Source: JBCCFK01 sp965262315
GTDB lineage: Bacteria; Actinomycetota; Acidimicrobiia; Acidimicrobiales; UBA8592
DNA: 60,245 bases
Direction: 5' to 3'
NCBI GenBank assembly: GCA_965262315.1
Contig: CBDHFJ010000007.1
Span: forward strand, 1 to 60,245
Shown: in pieces, positions 51,151 through 59,575 of the stretch
How positions within the stretch are numbered: the first letter of the stretch is position 1
Layout of the letters: every line of letters starts with the position of its first letter
Position numbers and translations under genes: made by a program
The notes under the pieces: generated by a model
What the model saw: the letters and a program-made list of their open reading frames with translations, nothing else
Told to the model about the DNA's origin: nothing
Database searches by the model: none

Positions 51151-54100
51151 GTGGGCTTGCTCGACCTCGCCACGTCGCTCGCCGATCAGCCGGCCATCCT
51201 CGCCGCCATCGGCCGCACACACCCGGTGGTCGCCGTCCCCGAGCCGGCGCGTGCGTACGCGCTCGCCGCCATGGCGGCATTGGGCGAACGACGCCCCATC
51301 GTGGTGGCCACGCCCTCGGGGGTGGAGGCGGAACGCATCGAACGCGACCTCGCGACCTTCCTGGGTCCCGACGCCGTCGCACTGTTTCCCGCCTGGGAGA
51401 CGTTGCCCTTCGAACGCGTGAGCCCCGGGATCGAGACGATGGGTCGCCGGAACCGGGTGCTGTGGTCCATGGACGCCCGACCACCGTCGGTCATCGTTGC
51501 TCCGGTGCGGGCGCTGGTCCAGCGGCTGGCGCCGGGAAGCGGCGGCGATCCGCTGGTGATCGGGGCCGGCGACGTGGTCGACCTCGACGAGGTCGTCGAG
51601 CGGCTCGTCCTCATGGGCTACCGGCGTGACGTTCAGGTCGAGCACCGGGGCGACATCGCCGTGCGGGGATCCATCCTCGACATCTACCCGTCAACGGCCG
51701 ACGCACCGGTCCGGGTCGACCTGTGGGGCGATGAGGTCGACCGCCTCAGCGAGTTCTCGGTCTCCGACCAACGCAGCACCGCGTCGTTGGCCGAGATCGA
51801 GGTCTTCGCGTGCCGGGAACTGTTGCCCGACGGCGATGTGCGGGCACGTGCCGAGGAGCTGATCGCGACCGAACCGTGGGGCCGCGAGCAGTGGCAACGG
51901 ATCGCCGACGGCGAGCTGTTCGACGGCATGGAGTCCTGGCTGCCGTGGTTGGCCGAACGAGACGAGGTCTTCTTCGACCGGGTTCCCGGCGACGCCCTCG
52001 TCGTCCTGGTCGAACCCAACCGGGCTCGGGACCGCGCCGCCGATCTGCTCGCCGAGGAGGCCGACCTGGCCGGGTCGCTGAGCCGCACGTGGGGCATCGA
52101 GGACGCCGACCGCGAGTTCCCGCACCTCCACGTGCCGTTCGATCGTCTCCTCGCGACCACCGATGCGCCGCTGGTCTCGATGACGTCGATCCCGGAGAAC
52201 CCTGAGGTGCCGGTCCTTGCCGCGTCCGGCTGGGATCCCGGCAGCGGCCGCACCGGCGACCCGGTCGCTGCCGTCTCGGACTTCCTGGCCGAGGACTACG
52301 CGGTCGTGGTCGCCGCCGACGGGCAAGGCTCGGCCACCCGTCTCCAGCGGTTGTTCGACGAGGCGGGCCTCGAGCTGCCGCTGACCGACCAGGACGATCC
52401 CGGCCTGCTCCGCCCCGGCGCCCGCATCGTGGTGGCCCCGCTCGAACGCGGGGCGGTGTTCCCCGAGACGTCGATCGCGATCGTGACCGAGGGCGAGCTG
52501 ACGGGCCGCCGCCGCAGTCACCGGCGCCAGCGGGCGCGCCGTCGCGACGCCCAGGGCTTCTTCGACGATCTCCGTACCGGCAGCTACGTCGTGCACCGCC
52601 AACACGGTGTGGCCCGCTACGCCGGCATGGTGACGCGCTCGATCGGGGGCATGGAGCGGGACTACCTGCTGCTCGAGTACCGCGGCGGCGACAAGCTCTA
52701 CATCCCGAGCGACCAGATCGACACCGTCCGGCACTACACCGGCGGCGACACCCCGACCCTGTCGAAGATGGGTGGCGCCGACTGGCAGAAGTCGAAGGCC
52801 AAGGTGCGCTCGGCGGTCCAGGAGATCGCCCAGGAGCTGGTGGTGCTCTATCAGAAGCGGGTCTCGGCCGACGGCCACGCGTTCGCCGAGGACACGCCGT
52901 GGCAGGGCGAGGTCGAGGCCGCGTTCCCGTTCCAGGAGACGCCCGACCAGCTGGTGGCCATCGACTCGATCAAGTCCGACATGGAGCGCAGCGTCCCGAT
53001 GGACCGGCTGGTCTGTGGCGACGTCGGCTTCGGGAAGACCGAGGTGGCGTTGCGGGCCGTCTTCAAGGCCATCCAGGACGGCAAGCAGGTGGCGCTGTTG
53101 GTGCCCACGACCTTGCTGGCGCAGCAGCACTTCCAGACCTTCAGCGATCGGTTCTCGCCCTACCCCGTGCGCGTCGAGGTGCTGAGCCGGTTCCTGACTC
53201 CCGGCCAGGCCAAGAAGGTGCTCGAGGGCGTTGCCGCCGGCGAGGTCGATCTGGTGATCGGCACGCATCGCCTGCTGTCGGCGGACGTCGAGTTCAAGAA
53301 CCTGGGCCTGCTGGTGGTGGACGAGGAGCAGCGGTTCGGCGTCCAGTCCAAGGAAGCGATCAAGCAGCTCAAGACCAACGTCGACGTGCTCACCCTGACC
53401 GCCACCCCAATTCCGCGGACGCTCGAGATGAGCCTGACGGGGATCCGGGACCTCACCATCCTCAACACGCCGCCCGCGGATCGCCAACCGATCCTCACCT
53501 ACGTGGGCGAGTACGACGAGCGAGCCGTGGCCGAGGCCATCCGACGCGAGCTGCTCCGGGAAGGTCAGCTCTTCTTCGTGCACAACCGGGTGGCCGACAT
53601 CGAGGACGTCGCCGCCGGGTTGCGTGAGCTGGTGCCCGAAGCCCGGGTCGCGATCGCCCACGGGCAGATGGACGAGGGCACGCTCGAGCAGGTGGTCATC
53701 GACTTCTGGGAAGGTGAGTTCGACGTCCTCGTCTGCACCACGATCATCGAGTCCGGGATCGACATGCCCACCGTCAACACCCTGGTCGTCGACCGGGCCG
53801 AACTGCTCGGGCTGGGTCAGCTGCACCAGCTGCGGGGCCGGGTCGGGCGCGCCGGCCAGCGGGCGTACGCCTATCTCTTCACCCCGCCGGACCGCCAGCT
53901 CAGCGAGGAGGCCTACGAGCGGCTGAAGACCATCGGTGAAGCGACCGAGCTGGGTTCCGGCTTCAAGATCGCCATGCGCGACCTCGAGATCCGCGGCGCC
54001 GGCAACCTGTTGGGCACCGGCCAGTCGGGCCACATCGCCGCGGTCGGCTACGACCTCTACTGCCAGCTCGTCACCGAGGCCGTCGCCGAGCTCAAGGGCG

Positions 54101-54591
54101 AGGTGCCCGAGGAGATCCCCGAGATCACCGTCGAGCTCCCGGTCGACGCGCACATCCCGGCCGCCTACATCCCCAAGGAGGAGCTGCGCCTGGAGGCCTA
54201 TCGTCGCCTGGCCGCGGCCATGTCCGAGGAGGCGGTCGAAGACGTCCGCGGCGAGTGGGTCGACCGCTACGGGCCGGTGCCCGAACCGGCCGAGGCGCTC
54301 TTGGCGATCGCTCGCCTGCGGGTGGAGTGCCTGCGGATCGGCATCACCGAGCTGGCGATGACGCAGGGTCCCGGGTTCGGCGGGCCGAAGTACATCGCCA
54401 AGATGTCGCCGGTCACGATGCGGATGAGCAAGGCGGTTCGCCTGGACCGTCTGTACAAGGGGTCGCTGTACAAGGAGGAGCAGAAGCAGCTCCACCTGGC
54501 GCTCAAGTCCAAGGCGGACGCGCCGCAGTACCTGGTGCAGACCTTGCAGGATCTGTTCCCCATCGAGGATCCGGCCTCCGCGACGCAGTAG
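51151..54591 (+). CDS. mfd: Transcription-repair coupling factor Mfd
   Basis: A 1146-residue superfamily 2 translocase that removes stalled RNA polymerase and recruits UvrA. The UvrB-like N-terminal module includes LFPAWETLPFERVSPG and VRGSILDIYPS. The RNA-polymerase-interaction domain lies around residues 470-560 (GSYVVHRQHGVARYAGM). Helicase motifs are GDVGFGKTEVALRA near 624, DEEQRFGV near 725, TATPIPRTLEMSL, TTIIESGIDMPTVNT and LRGRVGRAGQRAYAY. The C-terminal D7 domain is present (EIPEITVELPVDAHIPAAYI). Start GTG 51151. It stands between pth and mazG as in mycobacteria. Confidence 0.96.
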   Translation: MGLLDLATSLADQPAILAAIGRTHPVVAVPEPARAYALAAMAALGERRPIVVATPSGVEAERIERDLATFLGPDAVALFPAWETLPFERVSPGIETMGRRNRVLWSMDARPPSVIVAPVRALVQRLAPGSGGDPLVIGAGDVVDLDEVVERLVLMGYRRDVQVEHRGDIAVRGSILDIYPSTADAPVRVDLWGDEVDRLSEFSVSDQRSTASLAEIEVFACRELLPDGDVRARAEELIATEPWGREQWQRIADGELFDGMESWLPWLAERDEVFFDRVPGDALVVLVEPNRARDRAADLLAEEADLAGSLSRTWGIEDADREFPHLHVPFDRLLATTDAPLVSMTSIPENPEVPVLAASGWDPGSGRTGDPVAAVSDFLAEDYAVVVAADGQGSATRLQRLFDEAGLELPLTDQDDPGLLRPGARIVVAPLERGAVFPETSIAIVTEGELTGRRRSHRRQRARRRDAQGFFDDLRTGSYVVHRQHGVARYAGMVTRSIGGMERDYLLLEYRGGDKLYIPSDQIDTVRHYTGGDTPTLSKMGGADWQKSKAKVRSAVQEIAQELVVLYQKRVSADGHAFAEDTPWQGEVEAAFPFQETPDQLVAIDSIKSDMERSVPMDRLVCGDVGFGKTEVALRAVFKAIQDGKQVALLVPTTLLAQQHFQTFSDRFSPYPVRVEVLSRFLTPGQAKKVLEGVAAGEVDLVIGTHRLLSADVEFKNLGLLVVDEEQRFGVQSKEAIKQLKTNVDVLTLTATPIPRTLEMSLTGIRDLTILNTPPADRQPILTYVGEYDERAVAEAIRRELLREGQLFFVHNRVADIEDVAAGLRELVPEARVAIAHGQMDEGTLEQVVIDFWEGEFDVLVCTTIIESGIDMPTVNTLVVDRAELLGLGQLHQLRGRVGRAGQRAYAYLFTPPDRQLSEEAYERLKTIGEATELGSGFKIAMRDLEIRGAGNLLGTGQSGHIAAVGYDLYCQLVTEAVAELKGEVPEEIPEITVELPVDAHIPAAYIPKEELRLEAYRRLAAAMSEEAVEDVRGEWVDRYGPVPEPAEALLAIARLRVECLRIGITELAMTQGPGFGGPKYIAKMSPVTMRMSKAVRLDRLYKGSLYKEEQKQLHLALKSKADAPQYLVQTLQDLFPIEDPASATQ

Positions 54592-54674
54592 GCGCGGGGC
54601 GACGAGATCGACATCGGGTGTTCGGGCGGCCCCGTCGAGGAACCGGCACGGGCCACCCAGTAGCCTGACCCGTC

Positions 54675-55229
54675 GTGAAGCGCCTCATCGTGTCCATGCT
54701 GCTCCTCGCCGTCGTGGGGACCGCGTGTGCCGACGTCACCACGTCGGCCATCGAGGTCAACGGCGAGACCTTCGGTCGGGGCGAGGTGGTCGGCCTCCTC
54801 TCGGACATCCAGAGCGAGATCGACGCGGAGATCCGCCGGGCCGAGGCTGCCGGCGACATCAACCTCGCGGCCCTGACGGAACAGTTGGGCTCGGCTTCGG
54901 GGACCATGGACGGCGACGTGTCGGCCCAGATCGTCAGCATCGTCGTCTGGAACGAGGTGTTCCGCCAGCAGCTCTCGTCGGAGGGGCGCGACGTGACCGA
55001 GTCCGACATCGCAGCCATGGCCGCAGAACAGCAGGCCTCCGGGTTCGACACCTTCGACGAGCTCACCGCGGAGTTCCAGGCTCGGCAGGTCATGCTCGAC
55101 CCCCAGACCATCGAGCGCGTGGTCCTGGAGGCCGACGTCGAGATCGACCCCCGCTTCGGGGTGTGGCTCGACGGCCAGGTGGTCCCCAACTACGCGGTCC
55201 CGGTCGAGGGCGCGTCGGACGCTCCCTGA
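54675..55229 (+). CDS. SurA-N-like lipoprotein
   Basis: A 184-residue exported protein starting at GTG 54675. The signal peptide is MKRLIVSMLLLAVVGTAC, with Cys at residue 18 in an atypical lipobox (V-G-T-A-C). The mature part resembles the N-terminal helical chaperone domain of SurA/PrsA-type proteins: AIEVNGETFGRGEVVGLLSD, then helices VSIVVWNEVFRQQLSSEG and ESDIAAMAAEQQA. There is no parvulin isomerase domain. Similar lipoproteins occur between mfd and mazG in other actinobacteria. The role is likely periplasmic-side protein folding, but this is inferred. Confidence 0.75.
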   Translation: MKRLIVSMLLLAVVGTACADVTTSAIEVNGETFGRGEVVGLLSDIQSEIDAEIRRAEAAGDINLAALTEQLGSASGTMDGDVSAQIVSIVVWNEVFRQQLSSEGRDVTESDIAAMAAEQQASGFDTFDELTAEFQARQVMLDPQTIERVVLEADVEIDPRFGVWLDGQVVPNYAVPVEGASDAP

Positions 55230-55233
55230 GCCC

Positions 55234-56577
55234 ATGTCGGAGCTCCCCCGGGTGACCATCGTCGGCCTGGGGCCGGCGGGCGCAGATCTGCTCACCCCGG
55301 CGACGCTCGCCGCGATCGAGGCCGCGCCAGTGCGCATCCTGCGAACGGCGGTGCACCCGGCTGCCGCGGTCATGGTCGACGCCATCAGCTGCGACGATCT
55401 CTACGAATCGGCCGACACCTTCGACGAGGTCTACGCCGCCGTCGCCGAACGGGTGGTCGCGGCGGCGCTGGAGCACGGTCATGCGCTGTATGCCGTGCCT
55501 GGCTCGCCGCTGGTGCTCGAGCGCAGTGTCGACCACCTCCGTGGCGACGAGCGGGTCGAGGTGGAGCTCCTCGCCGCGATGTCGTTCCTCGACGTGGCCT
55601 GGGCCCGGCTCGGGATCGACCCGGTCGAAGCCGGTGTCCGCCTGGTCGACGGCCACGTCTTCACCACGGCCGCTGCGGGCGAACGCGGCCCGCTGCTCGT
55701 GGCACACTGCCACAACCAGCGAGTGCTGAGCGACATCAAGCTCGCCGTCGACGACCCCGGCGACGAACCCGTGGTCGTACTGCAGGGCCTCGGCACTCCC
55801 GACGAGCGGGTGTTCGAGCTGTCCTGGGCCGACCTCGACCGCGACGTCGACGCCGACCACCTGACCAGCATCTACATCCCCAGGCTCGCGTCGCCGGTCG
55901 GCGCCGAGCTGCTCCGCTTCCAGGAGTTGGTGGCCACACTGCGCCGCGAGTGCCCCTGGGATCGCGAGCAGACCCACCTGTCGCTGCGACGTCACCTCAT
56001 CGAGGAGGCCTACGAGGTGCTCGAGGCCATCGACGGCTTCGACCCCGAGTCGGGCGACGGCGCCGAGGACCTCGAGGAGGAGCTCGGCGATCTCCTGTTC
56101 CAGGTCTTCCTGCACTCGGCGATGGCGGCGGAGGCGGGTTGGTTCGAGCTGGCCGACGTGGCCCGCACCGTCCACGACAAGCTCTACGACCGACACCCCC
56201 ATGTGTTCGGTGGCGAGACCGTGAGCGGCACCGACGAGCTCATCGTGTCGTGGGAGGCTCGCAAGGTCCAGGAGAAGGGGAGGGCGTCGGTGCTCGACGG
56301 TATGCCCGCCGCGCTGCCGGCGCTGTCGCTCGCCGAGAAGACCGTGAAGAAGGCGGGGGCGATCGGTGCACCGATGCCCGACGAGCTGCGTGCCGTGCTC
56401 GGCCGGCGGCTCGCGGCGGTGGCCGAGAGTCCGCGCGACGACACGGTCGGCGCGGCGCTGATGTCACTGGTGGCGCTGGCTCGCGGTGCCGGCGTCGATC
56501 CCGAGATGGCGCTGCGCGAGGCGATCAAGGACGTCGCCGCCGATGTCCGCGCCTTCGAAGCCGGCGGCTCCGACTGA
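55234..56577 (+). CDS. mazG: Tetrapyrrole-methylase-like/MazG fusion NTP pyrophosphohydrolase
   Basis: A 447-residue two-domain protein like Bacillus YabN. The N-terminal 210 residues are methylase-like (VTIVGLGPAGADLLTPATL, YAVPGSPLVLERSVDHLR). The C-terminal MazG domain has LRRECPWDREQTHLSLRRHL, IEEAYEVLEAI (E-E-x-x-E), LEEELGDLLFQVFLHS and RTVHDKLYDRHPHVFGGE, residues that bind Mg and hydrolyse nucleoside triphosphates, removing aberrant NTPs. ATG 55234 lies four bases after the lipoprotein gene. Confidence 0.93.
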   Translation: MSELPRVTIVGLGPAGADLLTPATLAAIEAAPVRILRTAVHPAAAVMVDAISCDDLYESADTFDEVYAAVAERVVAAALEHGHALYAVPGSPLVLERSVDHLRGDERVEVELLAAMSFLDVAWARLGIDPVEAGVRLVDGHVFTTAAAGERGPLLVAHCHNQRVLSDIKLAVDDPGDEPVVVLQGLGTPDERVFELSWADLDRDVDADHLTSIYIPRLASPVGAELLRFQELVATLRRECPWDREQTHLSLRRHLIEEAYEVLEAIDGFDPESGDGAEDLEEELGDLLFQVFLHSAMAAEAGWFELADVARTVHDKLYDRHPHVFGGETVSGTDELIVSWEARKVQEKGRASVLDGMPAALPALSLAEKTVKKAGAIGAPMPDELRAVLGRRLAAVAESPRDDTVGAALMSLVALARGAGVDPEMALREAIKDVAADVRAFEAGGSD

Positions 56578-56672
56578 GCCATCCGGCTTGACGCAATCGC
56601 GCGGAAAGTGACATCGATGTAGTTTCGATGTCCAACGGCCCATCCTCGCAGGTCACGGGCGACTTTGGCAAA

Positions 56673-56700
56673 AGCCCCCCTGAGCAGGGGTTCGAGGGCT
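56673..56700 (+). other. Nested hairpin in eno leader
   Basis: AGCCC (56673-56677) pairs with GGGCT (56696-56700), and the inner CCC(C)/GGGG enclose TGAGCA. This leaves a TTCGA bulge. With the hairpin at 56768-56788 it forms part of a 278-base leader before eno. It may be an attenuator or RNA-stability element; I do not recognise a known riboswitch class. Confidence 0.35.
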
Positions 56701-56767
56701 ACGGTTGCGCACGTTCCCCAGGAACCACAGCAGCCACAACACGGGCGTTTCCCCAGGTCGGCAGGCA

Positions 56768-56788
56768 ATTCGCGCGGATCGCGCGAAT
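56768..56788. promoter_or_regulatory. Perfect 9+3+9 inverted repeat upstream of eno
   Basis: ATTCGCGCG and CGCGCGAAT flank a three-base centre (GAT), ending 67 bases before the enolase ATG. As DNA it is a 21-base operator-like palindrome; as RNA it is a strong hairpin. It has no T-run, so termination is unlikely. Its regulator, if any, is unknown. Confidence 0.5.
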
Positions 56789-56855
56789 CCATCCGCCGGT
56801 CGAGGACGCTCGGACCCGAGCCAAGCCGAAGGGGGCAACGGTGAACGGTGAACTG

Positions 56856-58133
56856 ATGAGCACGATCGATCACGTCCACGGACGTGAGGTCCTGGACTCC
56901 AGGGGCAATCCGACCGTGGAGGTCGAGATCGGTCTGGTGTCGGGGGCCAGCGGCCGAGCCGCGGTCCCATCGGGTGCGTCGACCGGCCAGTTCGAGGCCG
57001 TCGAGCTCCGAGATGGCGACGCTGACCGCTTCATGGGCAAGGGTGTCCTGGAGGCCGTCAGCCACGTCAACAACGAGATCGCGGACCTGCTCGTCGGCTT
57101 CGACGCGCTGGACCAGCGCGGGGTCGACGAGGCCATGCTGCTGCTCGACGGCACCGACAACAAGGCCACCATGGGCGCCAACGCCATTCTCGGTGTCTCG
57201 CTCGCCGTCGCCCACGCGGCGGCGGAGGAGACCGGTCAGCCGCTGTATCGGTACGTCGGGGGCACGAACGCCCACGTCCTGCCGGTCCCGATGATGAACG
57301 TCCTCAACGGCGGCGAGCACGCCGACAACAACGTGGACCTCCAGGAGTTCATGTTCATGCCGGTCGGAGCCGCCTCGTTCTCCGAGGGACTCCGCTGGGG
57401 CACGCAGTGCTACCACGTGCTCAAGAAGGTCCTGCACGACCGTGGCCTCAGCACCGCGATCGGTGACGAGGGCGGCTTCGCTCCCGACCTCGGCTCGAAC
57501 GAGGAGGCGGTGCAGCTGCTCGTCAGCGCCATCGAGCAGGCCGGCTTCACTCCGGGCGACGACATCGCACTCGCGCTCGACACCGCCAGCACCGAGTTCT
57601 TCGCCAACGGCACCTACAACCTCGCGGGCGAGGGCAAGCAGCTCACGCCCGAGGAGATGGCGGCCTACCTGACCGACCTCTGCGACAAGTACCCGATCGT
57701 GTCCATCGAGGACGGGATGGACGAGGAGGACTGGGCCGGCTGGAAGGCCCTCACCGACAGCATCGGCGATCGGGTGCAGCTGGTCGGCGACGACCTGTTC
57801 GTCACCAACACCACTCGGCTCCAGCGCGGCATCGACGAGGGCGTCGCCAACTCGATCCTGATCAAGGTCAACCAGATCGGCACCCTGACCGAGACTCTCG
57901 ACGCCGTCGGTCTGGCCACCCGCTCGGGGTACACCTCGGTCATGTCCCACCGATCCGGGGAGACCGAGGACACCACGATCGCCGATCTCGCCGTCGCCAC
58001 CAACTGCGGCCAGATCAAGACCGGCGCACCGGCTCGCTCCGATCGTGTGGCCAAGTACAACCAGCTGCTCCGGATCGAAGAGGAGCTCGGGCAGGCGGCG
58101 GCCTACTGGGGACACGCGGCGTTCGGCCGCTGA
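56856..58133 (+). CDS. eno: Enolase
   Basis: A 425-residue glycolytic enzyme interconverting 2-phosphoglycerate and phosphoenolpyruvate. The N-terminus is IDHVHGREVLDSRGNPTVEV. The Mg site and catalytic motifs are GDEGGFAPDLGSNEEAV, SIEDGMDEEDWAGWK, VGDDLFVTNTTRL, the catalytic Lys in ILIKVNQIGTLTE and the signature MSHRSGETEDTTIADLAV. ATG 56856 matches the family N-terminus; an in-frame GTG at 56841 has a better-spaced AAGGGGG ribosome site and would add five residues. The FtsB-like gene follows 10 bases later, as in mycobacteria. Confidence 0.96.
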   Translation: MSTIDHVHGREVLDSRGNPTVEVEIGLVSGASGRAAVPSGASTGQFEAVELRDGDADRFMGKGVLEAVSHVNNEIADLLVGFDALDQRGVDEAMLLLDGTDNKATMGANAILGVSLAVAHAAAEETGQPLYRYVGGTNAHVLPVPMMNVLNGGEHADNNVDLQEFMFMPVGAASFSEGLRWGTQCYHVLKKVLHDRGLSTAIGDEGGFAPDLGSNEEAVQLLVSAIEQAGFTPGDDIALALDTASTEFFANGTYNLAGEGKQLTPEEMAAYLTDLCDKYPIVSIEDGMDEEDWAGWKALTDSIGDRVQLVGDDLFVTNTTRLQRGIDEGVANSILIKVNQIGTLTETLDAVGLATRSGYTSVMSHRSGETEDTTIADLAVATNCGQIKTGAPARSDRVAKYNQLLRIEEELGQAAAYWGHAAFGR

Positions 58134-58143
58134 CTCGACCTTC

Positions 58144-58551
58144 GTGACCGCCGCATCGCTCGACGCCGGCGAGGCCTCGCCTCGGGACGACCGCCAGCCC
58201 AGCACGCTCGTGCGGGTGGGCGGCCGCGTCGTGCTGCCCGCGGTGCTGATCGTGGCCGTCCTCGTGGTCTTGGCCTACGCCGTGTTCCCCATCCGGACCT
58301 GGCTGGACCAGCGGGCCACGATCGCTGAGCGCCAGGCCGAGCTGGTCGAGATCGAGGCCGCCAACGAGGCATTGCGCAGTCGTGTCGAGCTGCTGGGGAC
58401 CGACACCGAGATCGAACGGCTCGCCCGGGCCGATCACAACCTCGTCCGGCCCGGTGAAGAGGCGTATGCCGTGCTGCCGCCGGCGCCGCCACCGGTGCGG
58501 TTGCCGTTGGCGTGGCCGTTCACCGAGCTCGCCGGGGCGCTCGACAACTGA
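58144..58551 (+). CDS. FtsB/DivIC-like septum formation protein
   Basis: A 135-residue bitopic membrane protein from GTG 58144. A short cytoplasmic N-terminus leads to one membrane helix (VLPAVLIVAVLVVLAYAVFP, about residues 31-50), then a coiled coil (TIAERQAELVEIEAANEALRS) and the DivIC-type TEIERLARADHNLVRPGEEA. A Pro-rich segment ends it. FtsB/DivIC-type proteins help assemble the division septum outside the membrane. Location directly after eno is conserved in actinobacteria. Confidence 0.88.
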   Translation: MTAASLDAGEASPRDDRQPSTLVRVGGRVVLPAVLIVAVLVVLAYAVFPIRTWLDQRATIAERQAELVEIEAANEALRSRVELLGTDTEIERLARADHNLVRPGEEAYAVLPPAPPPVRLPLAWPFTELAGALDN

Positions 58552-58627
58552 CGGAGTCCCACTCGAGCGCGGTGGCGACGAGCCCCCGAATCGCCGATGT
58601 CGCTCGCCTCATCGGTAGGGTGCCGAA

Positions 58628-59575
58628 ATGACCCGACCGATCGAGACCGAGGGGCTCGAGCGCTCCTTCGGCGAGCTCCGAGCCGTCGCCGGCGTGGACC
58701 TCGCGGTGGACGCCGGCGAAGTCTTCGGGTTCCTGGGCCCGAACGGCGCGGGGAAGTCGACCACCGTCCGGATGCTGACCACCTTGTTGCGGCCGACGGG
58801 AGGCCGTGCACGGGTGGCGGGCCTCGACGTGGTCCAGGGTGCGTCCGAGATCCGTCGTCGCATCGGGGTGGCACTCCAGGACGCCGCCATCGACCCGCTC
58901 ATGACCGGAAACGAACTGCTGCGACTCCAGGCGGTGCTCCACGGCCTGTCGCGCAAACAGACTCGCGTTCGCTGCCCCGAACTCCTCGAACGGGTGGGTC
59001 TCACGGCGGCCGGCGATCGGCGCGTGGGCACCTACAGCGGCGGGATGCGGCGGCGACTCGACCTGGCGCTCTCGCTGGTCCACGAGCCCGAGATCCTGTT
59101 CCTCGACGAACCCACCACCGGGCTCGACCCCACCAGCCGCATGGCGCTGTGGGAGGAGGTCCGTCATCTCAACAACGACCTGGGGACCACGGTCTTCTTG
59201 ACCACGCAGTACCTCGAGGAGGCCGACGCGCTCGCGGACCGCATCGCCATCATCGATGGCGGCACGATCGTGCGCGAGGGCGAGCCCACGGCGCTGAAGT
59301 CGGCGGTGGGGGCGCCGACGCTGCGCGTCGAGGTCGGCGAGGCACAGCTCGCCGTGGCACGCGAGGTCATGGTCCAATTCGGCGACGAACGTCCAGCGCG
59401 CCACGGGCGGGTGGCCATCGGTCTCGAGGGAGGCACCGCAGGCGTCTCCGCCGTGCTCGGGGCGCTCGGCGAGGCCGATGTCGACGTCCAGCACGTCGAG
59501 CTCGATGAGCCCAGCCTCGACGACGTCTTCGCCGATGCCACCGGTCGGCGGCTCGAGGGCGGCGAAACCGAGTGA
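58628..59575 (+). CDS. ABC-2 type exporter ATP-binding protein (DrrA-like)
   Basis: A 315-residue ABC ATPase with Walker A LGPNGAGKSTTVRML, Q-loop VALQDAAIDPLMT, signature GTYSGGMRRRLDLALS, Walker B ILFLDEPTTGLDPTSR and switch region VFLTTQYLEEADALAD. The C-terminal DUF4162-like extension (about 230-315) with VELDEPSLDDVF is typical of DrrA-type drug and lipid exporters. It overlaps the permease start (GTGA), forming a two-gene exporter. Substrate is not evident. Confidence 0.93.
   Translation: MTRPIETEGLERSFGELRAVAGVDLAVDAGEVFGFLGPNGAGKSTTVRMLTTLLRPTGGRARVAGLDVVQGASEIRRRIGVALQDAAIDPLMTGNELLRLQAVLHGLSRKQTRVRCPELLERVGLTAAGDRRVGTYSGGMRRRLDLALSLVHEPEILFLDEPTTGLDPTSRMALWEEVRHLNNDLGTTVFLTTQYLEEADALADRIAIIDGGTIVREGEPTALKSAVGAPTLRVEVGEAQLAVAREVMVQFGDERPARHGRVAIGLEGGTAGVSAVLGALGEADVDVQHVELDEPSLDDVFADATGRRLEGGETE

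Noticed and set aside
51691..54495. 934-codon minus-strand open frame across mfd
   Set aside because: Shadow of mfd; His/Asp/Gly/Val-rich composition typical of the antisense frame of GC-rich genes.
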